Of a stretch of DNA of 64,000 bases, positions 36,772-46,295 are shown piece by piece (positions within the stretch are counted from its first letter, which is position 1; every line of letters starts with the position of its first letter). Made by a program: the position numbers and the translations under genes. Below the pieces are notes generated by a model. The model had not been told where the DNA came from, did not search any database, and worked only from the letters and a program-made list of their open reading frames with translations. Where the stretch lies: contig NZ_LNTY01000006.1 in NCBI RefSeq assembly GCF_001559595.1, positions 496,001 through 560,000 of the forward strand, read 5' to 3'. Source of the stretch: Enterovibrio coralii. GTDB lineage: Bacteria; Pseudomonadota; Gammaproteobacteria; Enterobacterales; Vibrionaceae.

Positions 36772-37497
36772 TCAGTAGCTCGCGGTTTCAGTCGCGCCAG
36801 TCACGGAGCGCAGGCTTACACGGCGGTCAAAGAAGTAGCCTTCACGGTCGCCATCGGTTTCAATGGCCAGTTGGTCGCCATATGCGGTTGCGCTTAACTG
36901 TGCTGGGTCAACGCCCTGCTCGACTAAGTAATCGAACACCGCTTGAACACGCTTTTGTGACAACGTCAGGTTGTAGTCTTCATTACCACGCACATCTGCG
37001 TGTCCTTCTAAGTCCCATTGAACATCAGGTTGTTGTTGCATGAAGTAAGCAACTTCGTCTAACTGCTTTTGGAAATGCGGTTCAATCTCAGACGAGTTGG
37101 TGCGGAACTGAATATCCATCGCCAAATCTAGCTCGACGTTTCGCTCTTGCATCGCAGCTTTCAGCGTAGCGATTTCAATCTCATTTTCTGCGTAAAGCTC
37201 TTTAAATGAATTCAGGCGCTGGTTTTCATCCTGCATTTGCGTGATCAACTCAGCCTGGGTTTTGTTTTCTTCTTCAAAGGTGGCGACCTGTCCAATCAAA
37301 CCACCAACAACCGCACCAGCAACTGCCCCCACTGGGCCACCGATCACTGCACCTAAAGCTGCACCACCACCAAAACCGATAAGCCCAACCGTTGAATCAC
37401 TCTCTGTTTGGTAGCTCTGTTCACTCGCATACGCCGTTGAAAAAGCCATTGGGATAACGAGGGAGATAGCAGCTAGCGTTTTATTCAGTTTTTTCAT
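36772..37497 (-). CDS. pdsO: PdsO, OmpA-like protein of the proteobacterial dedicated sortase system
   Basis: 241 residues from the ATG at 37497 (GAGG upstream); the longer open frame has no matching start and would cross the promoter. Signal peptide MKKLNKTLAAISLVIPMAFS with cleavage near YASEQ. A glycine-zipper region follows (GFGGGAALGAVIGGPVG, AGAVVGGLIG), then a coiled coil and a C-terminal OmpA peptidoglycan-binding domain (GHADVRGNEDYNLTLSQKR). This layout matches PdsO, which accompanies the class GN sortase of marine proteobacteria. It is divergent from pdsR. Downstream lies only GNAT, not the expected sortase or target. Confidence 0.85.
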   Translation of the reverse strand: MKKLNKTLAAISLVIPMAFSTAYASEQSYQTESDSTVGLIGFGGGAALGAVIGGPVGAVAGAVVGGLIGQVATFEEENKTQAELITQMQDENQRLNSFKELYAENEIEIATLKAAMQERNVELDLAMDIQFRTNSSEIEPHFQKQLDEVAYFMQQQPDVQWDLEGHADVRGNEDYNLTLSQKRVQAVFDYLVEQGVDPAQLSATAYGDQLAIETDGDREGYFFDRRVSLRSVTGATETASY

Positions 37498-37719
37498 TTT
37501 GATTTCCTCATCCTGATAAGGGGTGGGTGTATTACCCGTGTCTTGTTTCGATGAGGTCATTAAACCAAGCCAAAATGGCATGCTGTGGGAGCAAAAAAGG
37601 CAATGTGCGGGGCAATTGTGGCAAAAAAATGGCTTTTGCCTTATTCGCCGCGAACCCCTTTTTCCGCCCGTTTTTTGCGGTATAGTCGTTCTATCTACTG
37701 TTTGATTAATTGAGTAAAA

Positions 37720-38413
37720 ATGAAACGTATCGCCATTGTTGAAGATGAACCCGCCATTCGCGAAAACTACGCCGACGTGCTTAGAAAGCAAGGTTATGCC
37801 GTATCAACATATGCCAATCGACCAGATGCAGAAGACGGATTCAAACAGCGTCTGCCTGATCTCGCCATTATTGATATCGGGTTGGCTGACGAAATCGACG
37901 GCGGCTTTCATCTCTGCCAATCCCTGCGGGCAATGTCTGCAACTTTGCCCATCATCTTCTTGACCGCCAGAGACAGCGACATCGACACCGTGGTTGGCCT
38001 TCGCATGGGTGCTGATGATTATCTCACCAAAGATGTGTCTCTGCCCCATTTGATGGCGCGTATTGCTGCTCTCTTTAGGCGCAGTGATCTCTTGAACCAA
38101 GCTCGGCAGAAACCGAATCCATCCTAGAACGTGGAAAGCTATTGCTTGATTTGAATCGCATGCAAGTGAAGTGGGATGAAAACACTGTCGACCTCACCGT
38201 TACTGAGTTTTGGCTGGTTCATGCGCTGGCAAAACGTCCAGGCCATGTAAGAAGCCGCCAAGACTTGATGCAAGAAGCACATGTGGTGTTGATGACAGCA
38301 CCATCACTTCTCACGTTAAGCGTATTCGCAAGAAATTCATCGCGCTAGATGACAGCTTTGATCATATCGATACGGTTTACGGCATGGGTTATCGCTGGGA
38401 CAGCAATAAATGA
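37720..38413 (+). CDS. pdsR: PdsR, response regulator of the dedicated sortase system, two frameshifts
   Basis: About 231 residues when repaired. Receiver domain: acidic pocket VEDEP, phosphoacceptor Asp in LAIIDIGL, Thr in IIFLTARD and Lys in DDYLTKDVS. The C-terminal winged-helix part reads [17 protein letters not shown], then [15 protein letters not shown]. Two one-base deletions (near 38100 and 38288) split it into three frames: one base restores [12 protein letters not shown], a second restores [11 protein letters not shown]. The stop overlaps the kinase start (ATGA). Two-component partner of PdsS. Transcribed divergently from pdsO. Confidence 0.85.
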
Positions 38414-40596
38414 GAACCCTGCTCTCTCGTGTCTGGCATGTGCTTTCCGGCATCAGAACCAAAGTGGTGCTGTTGTCGGGTTTACTGCTGTTACTCCCGC
38501 TGATTGGCTACAACTATGTCTGGGAACTAGAAAACGTGTTGCGTCAGGGGCAAGAGCAAACCCTAATGGGCTCGGCTCGCGCTTTTTCTATGGCTCTGAA
38601 TCAACAGCCAGAATTGTTTGAACGACAACTCAACACCAAGCCAAGACTCGAGGAAGGCAAAGACCTTTATGCGCTGGCACTTCAAACGCCGATTGACCTT
38701 GATGGGTCTGCATTGGATTGGCAGCGATATCGCGCGCATACTACCCAGTACCGCGATCCGTATGTGCTGTTTAGTCGCACACCGTATAACCACGATGAGG
38801 TGAACTTTGACCTCTCTCTGGGTAGCGATGGACATGACGTTTACGCCTTGGTGGAAGTGACGGATAAAAATCCCGTACTTCATCGTGAAGATTCACTTCG
38901 CATCGACAGAAATGATCACCTTGTCATCACGCTAACCACACCTGAAGGCGAACTAAAACGTTACGCCGTCACTGCAAGCCGTAGCGGCAAAGCGGATGTC
39001 ACGCTGATAGACACAGACATTGCGGATTACGAGCACAATTTCCCTTCTGATGCGATTAAAGCATGGTGGCAAGAAACCGCGACAGGTTACACCATTGAAC
39101 TGGCATTACCGGGTTGGTTGATTGGTGAAAAGCTTAGCCTCGCCTACTACAACGTAAACGACAGATTTAATCGTGATGTTGAAACCATTATCGCGACATC
39201 AAATCCGCGAAGTGCCGAAACGCTCGGCACCTTCTTGGTGCCATCACCCAAAATCGAAAAAGTGCTGTCTGATATGGAAGATGGATCTTCCGTTGTTTGG
39301 GTGGTCGATAAGCACGGGCGCGTACTCGCCAAGGCCGGAGACCTGCAATCGGCCAATGGCGTATGGGAAACCACGATTAAGTACCAAGATGCACCTGAAG
39401 GCGTGATGGGTTGGTTGCAAACGCATTTACTCAATCCGCTTTACTATCAATTGCTCGAAAGGCCACCAGAGGAGATTGTCGATGCCATGCAAAGTGCGGC
39501 TATTGTGCGTGGCGTTGATGTTCAACAGGCCCTGCTAGGCCGGCCTTATGCCAATTGGCGTGTTACACCAGAACAAGGTGAGATGATTCTCTCGGCTGCA
39601 TATCCTATTAAGGTTCATGGTGATGTCATTGGCGCAGTCGTGGTTGAAGAAACCACCAAAGGCATTAAAACACTGCGCAACAAGGCACTGGAACAATTGT
39701 TCAACGTTCTACTTGCGGTGATATGTACTGGTGTCATCGTTCTGCTTCTGTTTGGCTCTCACATTTCCCGTCGCGTTAGAAAACTGCGCGATGATGCAGA
39801 GAGTGCCATCGACCCACAAGGGCGTGTGAAGCATCAGTTAGAGCCGATTGCCAGTGCCGATGAGATTGGCGACCTTTCGCGTACCTTGTCGACCATGGTG
39901 ACACGGCTCTCTGACTACAACAGTTACTTGGAAAAGATGTCTTCGAGCTTGTCACATGAGCTGCGCACGCCTGTTGCCGTTGTTCGTTCGTCTCTCGAAA
40001 ACTTGTCTTTCGTTACCCAAGATGACGATCAACAGCGTTACATCGACCGTGCGCAGGAAGGCGTGAGCCGACTTGCTACCATCCTTTCGAGCATGACAGA
40101 AGCCACGCGCTTAGAGCAAAGCTTTGAACATGCCGAAAAAGTGGCCTATCCGCTCGACAAGGTAATTGAAGGCTGCGTACAAGGCTATGAGTATGCCTAT
40201 CCCGAACAAGCATTCTCACTAAAAGTGACCGAAGGCAACTATGGGTCAAACGGCGTGCCTGAATATGTCGCTCAACTGCTTGATAAGTTGGTGGCCAACG
40301 CCGTCGAGTTTCGAACGCCCGATACGCAAATCGATGTCTATCTCACACAACGAAAAGACATGGCATGCATCACGGTTTCGAACACTGGTCCCTTATTGCC
40401 AGAAAATATGGGAAATCAATTACTCAACTCTATGGTCTCAGTACGTAATGAACGCCAGAAGTCAGATAAACCGCATTTGGGATTAGGGTTGTACATCGCG
40501 CGATTGGTCGCGGAATTCCACGGTGGTGACCTGACTATTTCTAATCGATCTAATAAAGAAGGTGTTGTCGTCACCGTCCTTCTTCCTCTGGCGTAA
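38410..40596 (+). CDS. pdsS: PdsS, sensor histidine kinase of the dedicated sortase system
   Basis: 728 residues. Membrane segment at about 15-37, a long extracytoplasmic part (40-435) with a CBM9/DOMON-like beta region ([16 protein letters not shown]), a second membrane segment (about 438-458), HAMP, then the H-box [17 protein letters not shown] and an ATPase domain with [11 protein letters not shown] and [18 protein letters not shown]. The carbohydrate-like sensor suggests an envelope or polysaccharide cue. It is translationally coupled to pdsR. Confidence 0.88.
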   Translation: MRTLLSRVWHVLSGIRTKVVLLSGLLLLLPLIGYNYVWELENVLRQGQEQTLMGSARAFSMALNQQPELFERQLNTKPRLEEGKDLYALALQTPIDLDGSALDWQRYRAHTTQYRDPYVLFSRTPYNHDEVNFDLSLGSDGHDVYALVEVTDKNPVLHREDSLRIDRNDHLVITLTTPEGELKRYAVTASRSGKADVTLIDTDIADYEHNFPSDAIKAWWQETATGYTIELALPGWLIGEKLSLAYYNVNDRFNRDVETIIATSNPRSAETLGTFLVPSPKIEKVLSDMEDGSSVVWVVDKHGRVLAKAGDLQSANGVWETTIKYQDAPEGVMGWLQTHLLNPLYYQLLERPPEEIVDAMQSAAIVRGVDVQQALLGRPYANWRVTPEQGEMILSAAYPIKVHGDVIGAVVVEETTKGIKTLRNKALEQLFNVLLAVICTGVIVLLLFGSHISRRVRKLRDDAESAIDPQGRVKHQLEPIASADEIGDLSRTLSTMVTRLSDYNSYLEKMSSSLSHELRTPVAVVRSSLENLSFVTQDDDQQRYIDRAQEGVSRLATILSSMTEATRLEQSFEHAEKVAYPLDKVIEGCVQGYEYAYPEQAFSLKVTEGNYGSNGVPEYVAQLLDKLVANAVEFRTPDTQIDVYLTQRKDMACITVSNTGPLLPENMGNQLLNSMVSVRNERQKSDKPHLGLGLYIARLVAEFHGGDLTISNRSNKEGVVVTVLLPLA

Positions 40597-40669
40597 ACTT
40601 AATAGCCAAGCACGCAAAGTCTGCATCACTGGCGTGCTTGGTTTTGTCGTCAAAAACAGGGAGTGGTTA

Positions 40670-41284
40670 ATGAAACTCTACGAAAAAGCACCGGCACCCA
40701 GCGCAAGACGCGTCAGCCTATTTCTCGCTGAAAAAGGCATTGAGATACCACGTGTAGACGTTGATATTCGAGGTGGTGAAAACATTACAGACGAGTACAA
40801 AGCCAAGAGCGTGAATGGACGCATTCCTATGCTTGAGCTTGATGATGGCACAACCATTTCTGAATCCATTGCCATTTGCAGATACCTAGATGCGGCCTTC
40901 CCCACCGACCATAACCTATTCGGTTCTACGCCTGAAGAAATCGGCAAAGTAGAAATGTGGAACCGCATCGTCGAGTTACAGGGCCTCTTCACCGCCTTTC
41001 AAGCGTTACGAAACCTCACTGGTATCTATAGCGACCGCGAGCGTTGTGTTGAAGCTTGGGGCGAAGAGTCAAAGCTACGTGTCATCGAGTTTTTGCCGGT
41101 ACTAGAAAACAGACTGTCAGCGTCGCCCTATTTGGCGGGTGAGCATTTCTCTGTGGCTGATATATCTGCTTTCATCATGTGCCAGTTTATCAAGAACATG
41201 GATATCCACATTGATGATTCCTATCCAGCCATCAAAGCGTGGATGGAAAAAATCGGTCAACGTGACGCATTCAAAGATTCGTAA
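40670..41284 (+). CDS. Glutathione S-transferase family protein
   Basis: 204 residues. N-terminal thioredoxin-like domain ([19 protein letters not shown], with [19 protein letters not shown] as the cis-Pro and glutathione site) and C-terminal helical domain with [10 protein letters not shown]. It conjugates or reduces substrates with glutathione; the substrate is unknown. ATG at 40670 has GGGAG upstream. Followed 14 bp later by a second GST gene. Confidence 0.9.
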   Translation: MKLYEKAPAPSARRVSLFLAEKGIEIPRVDVDIRGGENITDEYKAKSVNGRIPMLELDDGTTISESIAICRYLDAAFPTDHNLFGSTPEEIGKVEMWNRIVELQGLFTAFQALRNLTGIYSDRERCVEAWGEESKLRVIEFLPVLENRLSASPYLAGEHFSVADISAFIMCQFIKNMDIHIDDSYPAIKAWMEKIGQRDAFKDS

Positions 41285-41298
41285 AAAGGAGTGTTATC

Positions 41299-41966
41299 AT
41301 GATTGAGCTCTACACTGCAGGCACACCAAACGGACACAAGATCTCTATCGCACTTGAAGAAATGGGGTTGCCGTATGAACTTCATGCACTCGACTTGATG
41401 GCAAAAGATCAGAAAAAACCTGACTTCTTGCCATCAATCCCAACGGGCGGATCCCCGCCATCGTAGACAGGGAAAACGACAATTTCGCCGTGTTTGAATC
41501 TGGCGCAATCTTGTTATATCTCGCTGAAAAAACGGGTAAGTTCTTGCCGCTAGATCCTAAAAAACGCAGCCAAGTCATCCAATGGCTGATGTTCCAAATG
41601 GGTGGTGTGGGACCGATGATGGGTCAAGCCAATGTGTTCTATCGCTACTTCCCAGAAAAAATCCCTGCGGCCATTGAAAGATACCAAAATGAAGGACGAC
41701 GACTGTTTGAAGTCATGAACGGTCAATTGGAAAACAATGCGTATCTTGCTGGCGACGAATACACGATCGCGGATATCGCCACCTGGCCTTGGGTAAGAAT
41801 TCACGAATGGAGCGGCATTGATATTTCAGGGTTGCCACATCTTCAACGCTGGGTAGACGAACTGGCTGAGCGTCCAGCCTGTCAGAAAGGCATTTTGGTG
41901 CCACCGCCGTCTGAGTTGTCAGATGAAGAACGCGCCAAGCAGATTTCGAAAATGGTGACCAAGTAA
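41299..41966 (+). CDS. YfcG-like glutathione S-transferase, frameshifted near 41430
   Basis: About 222 residues when repaired. It starts [20 protein letters not shown], typical of the YfcG/Ure2-like disulfide-bond oxidoreductases. The frame stops after IPTGGSPPS; adding one G near 41430 gives [15 protein letters not shown], the conserved glutathione-site motif, which leads into [20 protein letters not shown]. The C-terminal domain has [17 protein letters not shown]. It belongs to an operon with the upstream GST gene. Confidence 0.88.
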
Positions 41967-42000
41967 CGGCACTTTAGTTGCAGTCACTTTAACTTAAACA

Positions 42001-42032
42001 CCAAAAAGCCATCCTGAGATGGCTTTTTTTAA
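42001..42032. terminator. Bidirectional terminator between GST pair and HTH gene
   Basis: Stem AAAAAGCCATC / GATGGCTTTTT with loop CTGA. Confidence 0.92.
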
Positions 42033-42376
42033 GCTTGCTTAACGAACTCTATAAAGACTTGGTTATCTGAGTATTCAACTTTCGATACCGTGCCGTCGAC
42101 GACGAAAGAGGTCTTAATGACAATTGGACCACCCTGCTGCAAAGGTTTGTTGTTTTTTAGACTGGGTAGCGACAGCTCAGGATCCAGACCAATTTCGTTA
42201 CAGAAGCGATAAACGAACCCGCGCTCCATTGGCACATCACCCCTCAGTGTTTTTGAGAAGTCGAGTTGGCTAATGCCCAGACGTTTTGCCATTTCGATTT
42301 GTGTGATTCGCAATTTCGCTTTGTAAGACATCCACGCATCGTAAATTGTCTGACGGTCGTGATAGGTAAATTCCAT
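42029..42376 (-). CDS. XRE-like helix-turn-helix regulator
   Basis: 115 residues. N-terminal helix-turn-helix (about 18-60): LRITQIEMAKRLGISQLDFSK, then a short C-terminal beta-rich tail with GGPIVIKTSFVVDG. It is probably a small DNA-binding protein. Divergent from a 68-residue protein gene; shared 150-bp promoter region. Confidence 0.75.
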   Translation of the reverse strand: MEFTYHDRQTIYDAWMSYKAKLRITQIEMAKRLGISQLDFSKTLRGDVPMERGFVYRFCNEIGLDPELSLPSLKNNKPLQQGGPIVIKTSFVVDGTVSKVEYSDNQVFIEFVKQA

Positions 42377-42527
42377 GTTTCCTCGCTTAGAACCTATCTA
42401 TTGGATACATGGATGTTACGTTAGCAAACGATAAACTATGTCAGTGAGAGGTAAGCTGACGGTAAGCTCTTGTCGTTTCGCTTACTCTTCGCTATCGTAT
42501 CGCGGTCAAACACAAAAGAGAGTTACC

Positions 42528-42734
42528 ATGAGCTACAACCTTGCCCTGCTGCCACCTGATGAAAAACAAAAAATCGAACTCGACAAACAAGCATCTTATG
42601 CGGTTTGGCAGGTAAAAAACTCACTGGCAGAAAGAGGCATTCTCGCAGAGCAGGCAAAGGCCATTGCGAATGAAGATGAACGTGCACACTTCATAGATTG
42701 CGTTGAAAAGTATTCAAAAAAAATGGGGCTCTAA
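42528..42734 (+). CDS. Small conserved-looking protein, unknown
   Basis: 68 residues, no signal peptide or membrane segment, helical and charged, starting MSYNLALLPPDEKQKIELDK. ATG at 42528 follows AAGAGAG. The last codons and stop lie inside a strong terminator stem, which implies a short single-gene transcript. Not recognised beyond this; DNA-binding or toxin/antitoxin roles are not supported. Confidence 0.65.
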   Translation: MSYNLALLPPDEKQKIELDKQASYAVWQVKNSLAERGILAEQAKAIANEDERAHFIDCVEKYSKKMGL

Positions 42735-42746
42735 GCCCCATTTTCT
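42720..42746. terminator. Terminator hairpin overlapping the stop of the small gene
   Basis: Stem AAAATGGGGCT / AGCCCCATTTT, loop CTA, containing the TAA stop; T-rich on both sides, so it may act in both directions. Confidence 0.85.
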
Positions 42747-42763
42747 TGTCTGTCACTTACCAC

Positions 42764-43432
42764 TTATCGTTTAGTTAGCAACGCCACGTATTTGTTACTG
42801 TCATCGCAGTAAACAATACGGCAGTTAAAATTCTTGCTGTCTGCAATCTGGCGAAGCGTCGACATACCGATATCAAACCACGGCACCTCTTCACTGACTC
42901 TTCCGTCGAATTCAAACGTTAGGTGACGAGTTCGATAGCCTTCATAGCGCAAGTTTTCGGAACTCAAAATGAGTCGCCCGCCGGGATACAGATTACGATG
43001 TGCTAGGTCGAGGAAATGGAAAAAGTTACGAATGTGCCCAAGTTGCCCAACCACGCCACGCAGAGCAAGCCAAGTGAAAGTGCGGTCAAACATGGGGTGT
43101 TGGTCGAACAAATGACCACAGATAACAGAAGGAACACCACGTTGATGCATGATTGCACAGGCGATGGGTGAGTTATCTATTGAGATAACCTTGATGCCTT
43201 TTGCGACAAGAAACAGTGAATGTTCACCGCTGCTCGCACCGATGTTTAAAACGCTTCTGCGACAGTAAGACAGGGCGATTCGATCCGTCGCCACATCTTC
43301 CGGTCGGCGAAAGAAATCTGACGTTGGGATGACTGACGTACCATTGTTTTCCCTAACAATGAGCTTCCCTGACTTGTTGCCATTATAATAGCTGGCAAGT
43401 GCGGTTCCGAATACTTCTACTACGCTCTGCAT
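42764..43432 (-). CDS. Class I SAM-dependent methyltransferase-like protein
   Basis: 222 residues. Motif I is VLNIGASSGEHSLFL, post-motif I is VISIDNSPIACAIM, motif III-like is LYPGGRLILSSENL. The Rossmann fold is clear, the substrate is not. It lies alone on the minus strand. Confidence 0.82.
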   Translation of the reverse strand: MQSVVEVFGTALASYYNGNKSGKLIVRENNGTSVIPTSDFFRRPEDVATDRIALSYCRRSVLNIGASSGEHSLFLVAKGIKVISIDNSPIACAIMHQRGVPSVICGHLFDQHPMFDRTFTWLALRGVVGQLGHIRNFFHFLDLAHRNLYPGGRLILSSENLRYEGYRTRHLTFEFDGRVSEEVPWFDIGMSTLRQIADSKNFNCRIVYCDDSNKYVALLTKR

Positions 43433-43626
43433 GGCTAATCCCCCTGTTATTCAACTAAGAGAATACGCCGATGCAATACAGAGATGTGTCTCATTTTAAA
43501 AACAACCGAAGCATATCAGCATAAAGTTCTAATACTTGTTTACACTCTTACTTTGCTGATTTGTGCACATCGAAATAAGTGCGAAGTTCGTCAATATGTT
43601 AGTAAACCATACGAATATAGGAAGGA

Positions 43627-45246
43627 TCAGACTGATCGCATCAAGGGGTGGCTTGCGCGTTTGAATTTACGCTTGTTTTCATACATTGACCCATCTGCAT
43701 TGCTAAGCCATTGCTCCGCGGAATCAATTTCAGACGTCAACTCAACCGCACCGAGACTCAACGAAATTTTCACGTCCTCAGGAAGACCCGGAGACGTGAT
43801 CTCACCACTCAGTCGCTCTAGAATTTGCGGCACCTCTTTCTCCGCCGCATGGCGAAGTAAGACGACAAATTCATCACCACCAATCCGACCGGCAACGTCT
43901 GTATCTCGAATATTGCTAGAGAGATGATCAGCGATTGAAATCAATACCCTATCGCCTACTTCATGCCCGTATGTGTCGTTTATCGCTTTGAATCCGTTCG
44001 CGTCAAAATAGACTAAAACGGATGGATCGCCGGTTTGACCATACTGATGGTATGCGTCCTCAACATCCGTCATGATGGCGTGTCGAGACTTAATGCCTGT
44101 CAACGTATCGAAGTCTACGAGGTCTCGCAGTTTCTTCGCCATCACCATCATATTGTCACGTTGGTCTATTTCGTAAGTGATATCTGTTAGCGTACCGACC
44201 CGATAAATGAGGTCTCCGTTCCCGTCATAAACGCAATGCCCGCTATCCCTCACGTGTTTAACTCTATGGTCTGGAAACACGAGGCGATAATTGATACTCC
44301 AAGAGTCCGTTTGCGGAGAAAAACGCATTTCAGCAGCAAGATCCCTGTCATTAGGGTGGATCCGGTTTAAGAAAGCCCGAGGATCACTGTAAAGTTTTTC
44401 GACAGGTTCTTCCCATACTGTGTCATAGCATTTGTTGACGTAGAGCAGACGCATTGGATCGGGCGCAGAGATCCAAACGACGGAGCTGACATTTTCAGCA
44501 ATGGCACGGAATCGCCTCTCCGAGGTCGAAATGACTTCTTGCAGTTGCTTTTCTTCGTGAATGTTCACAACGGCCACAATGTAACGCTGCGGCTTTCCGG
44601 GTGGTGCCAGGCGAGTAACGTACGTTCTCACCCAAATGTGATGACCGTTTTTGTGAATGTAGCGTTTTTCAACGCTGTACTGAGAACGGTTGTTTTGGGC
44701 GAGGCATTGCCTTAGCGGCCTTTCCGAATTAGCGTCCGAGTTGAAGGAGAGCTCGTCCTCTTTCACATTTCTCAGAGCCTCTTCCTGATAACCAACGAGA
44801 TGACAGAACGCCGAATTAACTTGCTCAAAACGCCCTTCTTCATTGACGATCGCCATGCTCATAGGCATTTGATCTATACATATTTCCTGATCATTTTGTT
44901 CGGTGTACGGCGAGAAGGACGCGATAAAAAGTTTATTGGGATGCGTTGAGGCCAGCGTGACACTCAAAAGGTGAATACCTGTCTGCCCGTTTAGGACGAC
45001 GACATTGCGATAGATGGATTCATGTTGATTAGTTGAAGACACGTCAAAGAAGCACTTCACTTCAGCCCATTGTCGACGAGAAACACAACCGTCAAACGTA
45101 GCGATGTCCTCACTCACTACAGAGCGCAGAAGTTTGAAGCCTTCTCCATTTATATGAACAATTTCCCCTTGTTCATTAATGAGCAGCATTGGTACAGGAG
45201 CCAAATCGAAATAAGGCAACTGACTCGGGCTTTGACTTTTAAACAT
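43627..45246 (-). CDS. PAS-GGDEF diguanylate cyclase
   Basis: About 539 residues from the ATG at 45246, an uncertain start because the open frame extends to 45339. At least two, probably three, PAS domains (LAPVPMLLINEQGEIVH; MPMSMAIVNEEGRFEQVNS; AENVSSVVWISAPDPMRL) with a PAC-like stretch precede a GGDEF domain with GRIGGDEFVVLLRHA. The inhibitory RxxD site (RDTD) lies five residues before GGDEF. It should synthesise c-di-GMP and be feedback-inhibited. No membrane segment, so it senses a cytoplasmic or small-molecule cue. Confidence 0.92.
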   Translation of the reverse strand: MFKSQSPSQLPYFDLAPVPMLLINEQGEIVHINGEGFKLLRSVVSEDIATFDGCVSRRQWAEVKCFFDVSSTNQHESIYRNVVVLNGQTGIHLLSVTLASTHPNKLFIASFSPYTEQNDQEICIDQMPMSMAIVNEEGRFEQVNSAFCHLVGYQEEALRNVKEDELSFNSDANSERPLRQCLAQNNRSQYSVEKRYIHKNGHHIWVRTYVTRLAPPGKPQRYIVAVVNIHEEKQLQEVISTSERRFRAIAENVSSVVWISAPDPMRLLYVNKCYDTVWEEPVEKLYSDPRAFLNRIHPNDRDLAAEMRFSPQTDSWSINYRLVFPDHRVKHVRDSGHCVYDGNGDLIYRVGTLTDITYEIDQRDNMMVMAKKLRDLVDFDTLTGIKSRHAIMTDVEDAYHQYGQTGDPSVLVYFDANGFKAINDTYGHEVGDRVLISIADHLSSNIRDTDVAGRIGGDEFVVLLRHAAEKEVPQILERLSGEITSPGLPEDVKISLSLGAVELTSEIDSAEQWLSNADGSMYENKRKFKRASHPLMRSV

Positions 45247-45487
45247 TCTGAATAGCCGTGTCCATGTCCTAACAGAAAATGCAAAACTAGGTGCATGCTC
45301 TTCCAAGGGCTTTGCACTCAAGCAATATACTAGCGGCATGCGAGACAGACATTTGTCTCAATTTTACGTCTTGCGAATAGTTCTTAGAAAAGTGACTGTT
45401 TTCAAAAAAGACGCGAGATTAACACGAGGTCTCACTGATGCTATCACACATAAATTCAAATGTGACAGCGTCACTATTTCCCATTAG

Positions 45488-46153
45488 TTATAATGAATGC
45501 GGGTAAGGAAGGTGACCGACTTTCACCCAAAGCAAGGTGTCTTCTTCGGCGAAAGGGTTGTATTCAAACATGTGCGGATTGCGAATCCAGGTGCCCGCGG
45601 GATAGCGACCAAACTCATCTCGGTACTCTCCTTCCAGCACCAAGACTTCTTCGCCACAAAAATGTGAAATGGAGAAAAAGTGTTGACCCGCTGGCCATCG
45701 AATCATCGCGACTTGTTCTCCATTAAACTCATGGAGCGGTAACATCTTTAGGTGTCCTTGAGCATCTATCCAACCTTCATCAGATTTCGTGTCAATTCGC
45801 ACGGAATGATGGTCGTTGGCGGAAAACTGGTGAAGCTTTACGAAGAGCGTACAGCCCTCTCTGCTATAGGGTGAATGAGAAGATCCGGGAGGATTTCTTA
45901 AATAGGTTCCAGCGGGATAGTCGCCGTGTTCATCAGACAAGGTACCACTCAGCACCAGAATCTCTTCACCAAGCGGATGGTCGTGCTCAGGGAAATGGCT
46001 GTTAGCGTCATACTTAACGATGCTGGTCGCATGCCCTCGTTCCTCATGTTCACGAGAAAGAGGAATTCGTGTCACACCTGAACTAGGCGATGACTGCCAG
46101 TCGCTATTGAGAGTATCGATGATGATGCGTTGGTCGAATTGCATATTCAGCAT
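45488..46153 (-). CDS. Double-cupin ChrR-like protein
   Basis: 221 residues from the ATG at 46153, after GAGGA. Two homologous cupin repeats: GEEILVLSGTLSDEHGDYPA and GEEVLVLEGEYRDEFGRYPA, each followed by an arginine-asparagine-proline turn (YLRNPPG, WIRNPHM). His/Glu metal-ligand candidates precede them (HFPEHDHPLGEE; FSISHFCGEE). ChrR-type anti-sigma factors have a zinc N-terminal domain plus a cupin; here there is no zinc anti-sigma domain and no ECF sigma gene. It is better called a bicupin of unknown role. Confidence 0.85.
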   Translation of the reverse strand: MLNMQFDQRIIIDTLNSDWQSSPSSGVTRIPLSREHEERGHATSIVKYDANSHFPEHDHPLGEEILVLSGTLSDEHGDYPAGTYLRNPPGSSHSPYSREGCTLFVKLHQFSANDHHSVRIDTKSDEGWIDAQGHLKMLPLHEFNGEQVAMIRWPAGQHFFSISHFCGEEVLVLEGEYRDEFGRYPAGTWIRNPHMFEYNPFAEEDTLLWVKVGHLPYPHSL

Positions 46154-46261
46154 AAAAGCAGTCCTCAAAAAGGAACGCTGAATCAAAAATATAGCAATGA
46201 CTGTAAGAGTGATTCGTCCCAAACGTTAGAACGTTGGGGTATCAATTTTGTAGGACAGAAA

Positions 46262-46292
46262 AGAAAAAAGCCGGCTTTCGCCGGCTTTTCGA
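46262..46292 (-). terminator. Rho-independent terminator of deaD
   Basis: Stem GCCGGC / GCCGGC, loop TTTC, with A/T runs on both sides; it lies a few bases after the deaD stop. Confidence 0.9.
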
Positions 46293-46295
46293 TGA

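Noticed and set aside
36230..37700. A sortase or LPXTG-type target near pdsO
   Set aside because: No frame in the region has a sortase TLxTC motif or a VIT-domain target; only GNAT, PdsO and the two-component genes are present.
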